From: Nitrososphaerota archaeon
GTDB lineage: Archaea > Thermoproteota > Nitrososphaeria > Nitrososphaerales > UBA57
Length of the DNA stretch: 10,481 nucleotides
Direction: 5' to 3'
Assembly: GCA_016180375.1 (NCBI GenBank)
Contig: JACPBJ010000129.1
Span: 1 to 10,481, forward strand
Positions 6,370-10,481 of the stretch are shown piece after piece. The notes under the pieces were generated by a model, which worked only from the letters and a program-made list of their open reading frames with translations, searched no databases and was not told the origin of the DNA. A program made the translations under genes and the position numbers. Position 1 is the first letter of the stretch. The number at the start of each line of letters is the position of its first letter.

Positions 6370-7767
6370 TCAGGCTGCGCTGAGCTTGAATTCGTCATGA
6401 ATAGTTCTTACGACTTCATCGCAGTCTGATTCGCTGACGACGAAGGATATGTTGAGTTCGGAGGAGCCCTGCGCTATCATTCTTACGTTGATGTGCTTTT
6501 TGGCGACGGCACCGAAGAGCCTGCTCGCAACTCCCGGAGTTCCCTTCATTCCTGCACCAATTATGGCAACGGCACTTGCATCATCCTCAAAAGTTACATC
6601 CTTTACTGAACTTCTTCCCAGAAGGCCTATCTCAAGAGTATTCAGAGCCTTGTGCAACTGATTTCTCCTCACCAAGAATGAAATGTTAGATTCAGAAATG
6701 CTCTGAGAAATCATGATAATGTTGATTCCGTTCTTTCCTAGCACATCAAACACTCTCCCAGCAGTGCCTGGCATTCCAGCCATGCTCATACCCGATATAT
6801 TGATCAAAGCAACATCTCTTATTGCTGCAATTCCCTTCACTATCTCCCCTTTCTTTACCTTAACATCTTTCGAAATTAGAGTGCCATTTGAGTTAGGGTT
6901 GAAAGTGTTCTTGATCCTCACAGGGATGCCTCTCTCCTTTGCTGGCTCCAGTGCTCTTGGATGCATGGCTTTTGCGCCAAGCAGAACCATCTCTGCCGCT
7001 TCTGCGTAGGAAATCTCTGGAATCAGATGACAGTTCTTTACGACTTGCGGGTCTGCTGTCATAAGACCGTCAACATCAGTCCATATCCAGACCTCATCGG
7101 CACTAACGCATGAGCCTATTATCGTTGAGCTATAATCTGAGCCCCCTCTCCCTATCGTGGATATCTCTCCATTTTGCGTTGAACCTATGAAACCCGTAAC
7201 AACAGGTACAACGCCATTGTCAAGCAGAGGCCCTAACGTCTTCAATACTTTCTGCCTTGTCACATTAATCAGAGGATTTGCCTCACCGAAGTTATCATCT
7301 GTAATTATGCCAGCCTCTCCCCCAGAAAGATGCATAGATTTCACTCCGATGTCTTCAAGGGCCCCTGCTAGTATTGGAACGGCAAGCCTTTCCCCGAATG
7401 AAAGTACGTAATCTGTCGAGCGAGGCGTCAATTCTTTCAATAGCGTGCCTCCTTGAACAACATTTCTGAGCATCTGCATAAGCGAAGAAACTTCTTGCCC
7501 GACCTTGCTTCTGATTTCTTGTTTCGAAATAGCTTCGGACAGGACCTGCTCATGCCTTTTTTGTAATGAATCCAATGCACTGCCTGAGGGCTCGCCCTTC
7601 CTAGCCTTAGCCACTATTGCTACGAGCTGGTCTGTCACTGAATCCAAAGCCGAGATTACAATTACGACTTGGTTATTCTGCCCACTTTTCTTGATGAGCT
7701 CTACCACCTGTTTGATCCTCTTGCCGTCTCCGACCGATGTCCCTCCGAACTTCATGACAATTTTCAT
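6370..7767 (-). CDS. lysC: Aspartate kinase with two ACT domains
   Basis: It phosphorylates aspartate to aspartyl-4-phosphate, the first step toward threonine, methionine and lysine. The 465-residue protein starts MKIVMKFGGTSVG, with the catalytic KFGGTS at 6-11. It then has SFGERL (123-128), TIGRGGSDYSS (204-214) and the nucleotide-binding WTDVDG (229-234). Two ACT domains follow at about 318-385 and 397-462. Each ends with the effector-site signature NISFLV (361-366) or NISFVV (439-444), which suggests allosteric feedback by threonine or lysine. The length is normal for a stand-alone monofunctional enzyme. The ATG lies 3 nt after the hom stop, and a GGTG before the start may act as a weak ribosome site. 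The stop codon is separated by one base from the stop of the convergent quinoprotein gene. Confidence 0.94.
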   Translation of the reverse strand: MKIVMKFGGTSVGDGKRIKQVVELIKKSGQNNQVVIVISALDSVTDQLVAIVAKARKGEPSGSALDSLQKRHEQVLSEAISKQEIRSKVGQEVSSLMQMLRNVVQGGTLLKELTPRSTDYVLSFGERLAVPILAGALEDIGVKSMHLSGGEAGIITDDNFGEANPLINVTRQKVLKTLGPLLDNGVVPVVTGFIGSTQNGEISTIGRGGSDYSSTIIGSCVSADEVWIWTDVDGLMTADPQVVKNCHLIPEISYAEAAEMVLLGAKAMHPRALEPAKERGIPVRIKNTFNPNSNGTLISKDVKVKKGEIVKGIAAIRDVALINISGMSMAGMPGTAGRVFDVLGKNGINIIMISQSISESNISFLVRRNQLHKALNTLEIGLLGRSSVKDVTFEDDASAVAIIGAGMKGTPGVASRLFGAVAKKHINVRMIAQGSSELNISFVVSESDCDEVVRTIHDEFKLSAA

Positions 7768-7770
7768 TCT

Positions 7771-8787
7771 CTACACCACTGAAATGTTGTTCCTGATTTC
7801 GAGCAGGTCTCTCAGAATTGCACTCGCAGTCTCCGATCCTCCAGCGCCCTTGCCCACTATTACTTCTTCCCCCGCATATTGAGAGATGAACTTGACCGAA
7901 TTTAGAGCTCCACCAACGCACATTGGATCATTGCGCTTCAGCTCTACAGGAGCGACACTGAGCTTCCCGTCTATGCTGGCTACCAATTTTACTGCCGCAC
8001 CCTTTGCCTTGGCCTTCTCTATATCCTTAGGAGTAACGTCCCTGATGCCCTTTACATCTACGTCCCTTATCGTTGCATCAATACCAACCAGAAAGTTGGC
8101 CATGATGACGCACTTTGCCGCCGAATCCCAACCGTCTACGTCAAGTGATGGGTTAGCCTCCGCATAGCCCAGCTTCTGCGCAGATGCAAGACCTTCGTTA
8201 AACGATATGCCCTTTTCATCCATTTCTGTCAGGATATAATTTGTCGTTCCATTAAGAATGCCTCGTATCGCAAGTATCTTATCAGCTTCCAAGCATCTCT
8301 TCCCAAATTCGAGTATTGGAGTTCCTCCTCCAACCGTGCCGCTGAACTTCAGCATGACGCCATTGTAGCGAGCAAGTTCCATCAGAGCTGGAAATGCAAG
8401 CGCTAAAGGGCCCTTGTTAACAGTTATCACATTTCTCCTAAGCTTAAACGCCTTCTCTATGTGGGAAATCCCCGGCTCGCCAGTCTCTATGTTCGTAGGA
8501 GTGGCTTCAACCACGACCTCCGCCTCATTCTCTTCTATCGCTTCGAGTCCTGTTTTCCCTTTGTGGCCTTTACCCTCCAAAGCGGCAACGGACTTCTTGG
8601 CCTTCTTTAGTTCCAGAACTTTAGGAATGTCGAGTCCAGTTTCATCGGCTGCTACGCCTCCGGTATCAGAAATCGCTACGACTTTGGGGTTCAGCCCATA
8701 TTTTGCAATGAGCTCTCTCCTCCTCTCGTGGAGCACTTTGCAGAAGCTCTGGCCTACGGTGCCGAAGCCGACGATTACTATGCGCAT
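7771..8787 (-). CDS. hom: Homoserine dehydrogenase
   Basis: It reduces aspartate-4-semialdehyde to L-homoserine with NAD(P)H, the branch step toward threonine and methionine. The 338-residue protein has an N-terminal Rossmann fold with GFGTVG (7-12). TVNKGPLA (122-129) with K125, SGTVGGGTPI (149-158) and GILNGTTNYIL (176-186) follow. GYAEANPSLDVDGWDSAAK (207-225) is the active-site segment, where E210, D221 and K225 align with conserved catalytic or structural residues of the family. There is no C-terminal ACT domain, which is normal for archaeal short forms. The gene is first in a two-gene operon with aspartate kinase, which begins 3 nt after its stop. This is the reverse order to the domains of bifunctional AK-HSD fusions. 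The ATG gives the canonical start MRIVIVGFGTVG. The hflX remnant abuts it upstream. Confidence 0.95.
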   Translation of the reverse strand: MRIVIVGFGTVGQSFCKVLHERRRELIAKYGLNPKVVAISDTGGVAADETGLDIPKVLELKKAKKSVAALEGKGHKGKTGLEAIEENEAEVVVEATPTNIETGEPGISHIEKAFKLRRNVITVNKGPLALAFPALMELARYNGVMLKFSGTVGGGTPILEFGKRCLEADKILAIRGILNGTTNYILTEMDEKGISFNEGLASAQKLGYAEANPSLDVDGWDSAAKCVIMANFLVGIDATIRDVDVKGIRDVTPKDIEKAKAKGAAVKLVASIDGKLSVAPVELKRNDPMCVGGALNSVKFISQYAGEEVIVGKGAGGSETASAILRDLLEIRNNISVV

Positions 8788-9142
8788 GTCTGTGAACCAT
8801 ATCTCGCCATGGCACGAATATTTGTGCGTTAGCCTTTTGTGTTCCGATAACTCTTCGAGTAATGCAACCTAGCTTCGTTGACCTACTGTAGCCAGCCCCT
8901 TGTGTCAGAAGCTGCTGAGATGATGTCAGTCCTTAATCGACGATAATATCTGCCGAATTGGTTTCATCAGCGATCTGCTTTAGTTCTTCCGTCTTGACGG
9001 AGCCTACTCCAAACTTTCCGTGATTTTGAGTAACTCGACGACTGTTTGTCACTTTGAAACCCACCGGTTCGGCTAGGCCGATAGCCTCCTGCTTGGCAAA
9101 TGTGTCGGGATATGTGACTAGAATTGCCCTTTTTTCAAGCAC
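8788..9142 (-). pseudogene. hflX: Decayed 5' part of an HflX-type GTPase gene
   Basis: The minus-strand frame begins with GTG at 9142 and reads VLEKRAILVTYPDTFAKQEA, then GFKV, HGKFGVGSVKTEELKQIADE and ADIIVD. This is the layout of the HflX N-terminal domain (a Gly-x-Gly-K/S-x-x-E-E-L segment followed by a hydrophobic strand ending in D). It stops at TAA (8933-8935) after 69 residues. The same frame then resumes with GLTSSQQL, resembling the K-x-S-Q segment that follows the strand in archaeal HflX, and RSTKLGCITRRVIGTQKANA, resembling the D-R-T-x-L and R-R-A-S-T segments. The resemblance fades at the hom start. The whole G domain (GxxNxGKS onward) is absent. HflX is a ribosome-splitting GTPase, so this copy should be inactive. 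A functional 69-residue stand-alone domain is possible but less likely. The family call is by eye. Confidence 0.6.
8817..8823 (-). promoter_or_regulatory. Weak TATA-like box upstream of hom
   Basis: AAATATT on the minus strand is centred about 33 nt before the hom ATG (8787). It would allow a nearly leaderless transcript of the hom-lysC operon. It lies within the hflX remnant. The match is modest and the alternative is transcription from the hflX promoter further upstream. Confidence 0.28.
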
Positions 9143-9164
9143 TATTACTTTATTCCGCCTGAAA

Positions 9165-9172
9165 TTGTATAA
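9165..9172 (-). promoter_or_regulatory. TATA box of the hflX remnant
   Basis: TTATACAA on the minus strand is centred 26 nt before the GTG at 9142, the spacing expected for a leaderless archaeal transcript. The promoter therefore looks intact although the gene is broken. It could now transcribe through the remnant into hom-lysC. Confidence 0.35.
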
Positions 9173-9311
9173 CTACACGTGACTAAAATGATGTGCAACT
9201 GTGATGACTTCCGCTGAGATTAAAGGAGCTGGGACTAACCTAAATTACCCATCAGACAATTTCTTGCTCGCAAAACTTGCACTTAGAAAATCGGTCCATC
9301 TCTAGTGTCTC

Positions 9312-10481
9312 TTACTCCATTCCTTCCATGCCTCCTCCTGGAGGCATCTGCGGTCCCTTCATCTTACTACCTGCAATCACATCGTCAATCCTCAGAATCA
9401 TGCAGCTACACTCGGTTGCCGAGGTGATTATCTGCTCCTTAACTGACACTGGTTCGATTACATCCTTTTTGTATAGGTCTTGTACTCCTGTTCCTAGGAC
9501 ATCAACGCCATGCCATGTTTTGCCCGCTCCATGCTTTTCTCTCAGTTCCACCTGTATGTCTAGTGTGTCGAAACCAGCATTCTCAGCCAACGCGAGCGGA
9601 ATTGATTCCAACGCGTCAGCGTATTTCCGTACTGCAAGTTGCTCTCTTCCTGGCAGAGTACTTGACCATTGCGTTAGTTGGTGCGACAACTCCTCTTCTA
9701 CAGCGCCCCCACCGCCTACAATCATGGGCTTTTCGACAACATCCTTGATAGTCATAATTGCGTCATGCACGGAGCGTTCAGCCTCGTCAACGACTCTCTG
9801 GCTTCCGCCTCTTATGAGCAGCGTCACTGCTTTAGGGTTCTTGCAGCCCTCGATAAACACCCATTTATCCTCTTCAACTTTCCTCTCTTCTACCAGAGCA
9901 GCGTGCCCAAGGTCATCTTTCGATAGGTCATTGAGCCCTGTTACAACCCTTGCACCTGTGGCCTTGGCCAGTTTGGTTATGTCGGATTCTTTAGCTCTTC
10001 TTACGGTTAGGATGCCCGCCTTTGCGAGGTAGTGTTGAGCAACATCATCGATGCCTTTCTGGCAGACGAGAACGTTTGCCCCTGAGCCAGATATCTTCTC
10101 GACCATATCCTTCAGCATCTTGTTCTCTTCGTCAAGGAACATTTTGATCTCGCCTGGATTGTTGATATTGATTTTCGCATCGAACTCTGTCTTTTCGATT
10201 TCAAGGGGAGAGTTCACCAAGGCTATCTTTGCCTTTTCAATACGTTTAGGCATACCTGAATGCACCACTTCCTTGTCTAGGATGACTCCTTTTACTAGCC
10301 GGGTATCTTTTAGCGAACCACCTGTCTTTTTCTCGACCTTCACGTTGTCTATGTCGACTTTGTATTTCCCATCTTCACCCTTCTCCGCAACTTGTAAGAG
10401 TGCCTCAACTAGGAGATTGGCCAGAGCTTCGCTGTCATTCGAGACGAGCTTCGAAGCCATGCTAGTCCTTGCAATCTTAGT
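9312..10481 (-). CDS. Thermosome (group II chaperonin) subunit, C-terminal part
   Basis: The thermosome is an ATP-driven folding chamber in the cytoplasm. The frame stays open to the right edge. The seven codons before the internal ATG at 10460 read TKIARTS and join smoothly to MASKLVSND, matching the family's equatorial-domain segment. The gene therefore starts outside the window, and 389 of roughly 540-560 residues are seen. Counting from that internal Met, the apical domain includes VLVCQKGIDDVAQHYL (130-145). LIRGGS (215-220) and DEAERSVHDA (225-234) follow. The equatorial GGGGAVEEELS lies at 249-259, NAGFDTLDIQV at 294-304 and SATECSCMILRIDDVIA at 347-363. The tail GPQMPPGGGMEGME is the classic flexible Gly/Met-rich end. 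The N-terminal ATP-binding GDGTT motif lies beyond the edge. Which subunit type (alpha, beta or other) cannot be told from this part. Confidence 0.96.
   Translation of the reverse strand, partial: TKIARTSMASKLVSNDSEALANLLVEALLQVAEKGEDGKYKVDIDNVKVEKKTGGSLKDTRLVKGVILDKEVVHSGMPKRIEKAKIALVNSPLEIEKTEFDAKININNPGEIKMFLDEENKMLKDMVEKISGSGANVLVCQKGIDDVAQHYLAKAGILTVRRAKESDITKLAKATGARVVTGLNDLSKDDLGHAALVEERKVEEDKWVFIEGCKNPKAVTLLIRGGSQRVVDEAERSVHDAIMTIKDVVEKPMIVGGGGAVEEELSHQLTQWSSTLPGREQLAVRKYADALESIPLALAENAGFDTLDIQVELREKHGAGKTWHGVDVLGTGVQDLYKKDVIEPVSVKEQIITSATECSCMILRIDDVIAGSKMKGPQMPPGGGMEGME

Noticed and set aside
6449..7882. Several long plus-strand ORFs across the lysC and hom region
   Set aside because: They are antisense shadows of genes with complete catalytic motifs and show low-complexity Ser/Thr/Pro-rich translations.
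9277..10032. 251-codon plus-strand ORF opposite the thermosome gene
   Set aside because: It is antisense to a well-conserved chaperonin frame. Its Ser/Cys-rich composition is typical of a shadow ORF.

Overview
The window looks like chromosomal DNA from an archaeon, most likely of the TACK/Thaumarchaeota (Nitrososphaerota) type. The evidence is a group II chaperonin (thermosome) subunit, an archaeal-type Drg GTPase with a TGS domain, a cupin-type glucose-6-phosphate isomerase, good archaeal TATA boxes, and weak or absent Shine-Dalgarno sequences before most genes. Assignment to the Thaumarchaeota, and within it to a heterotrophic lineage carrying secreted quinoprotein dehydrogenases, is inference only.

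Layout. (a) 1-2351 is a sugar-activation cluster: the last codons of a nucleotide-sugar pyrophosphorylase (+), a cupin phosphoglucose isomerase (-) and a divergent phosphohexomutase (+). Together they could convert fructose-6-P to glucose-6-P, then to a hexose-1-P, then to an NDP-sugar. (b) 2352-3149 holds a 22-base perfect tRNA 3'-end fragment with no 5' half in the window, a small three-helix membrane protein (-), and a palindrome-rich spacer. (c) 3150-4247 is the translation-associated GTPase Drg. (d) 4248-4478 is a compact control region with a strong TATA box, an inverted repeat at the predicted transcription start, and a second TATA box near the gene. It leads into (e) 4479-6368, an exported PQQ-type quinoprotein dehydrogenase. 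(f) 6370-8787 on the minus strand is a two-gene operon, homoserine dehydrogenase then aspartate kinase, with a 3-nt gap. It supplies the aspartate-derived amino acids. (g) 8788-9142 is a decaying 5' remnant of an hflX GTPase gene directly upstream of that operon. (h) 9312-10481 is the C-terminal part of a thermosome subunit whose start lies beyond the right edge.

I see no CRISPR array, insertion sequence, complete tRNA or rRNA, defence cassette or other clearly novel multigene system. Most genes are housekeeping genes. The most interesting points are the hflX remnant in front of hom-lysC, the orphan tRNA 3' end (possible integration scar), the operator-like control region of the quinoprotein gene, and an apparent change in that enzyme's metal-ligand motif. 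No stretch longer than 300 bases lacks a gene or gene remnant.
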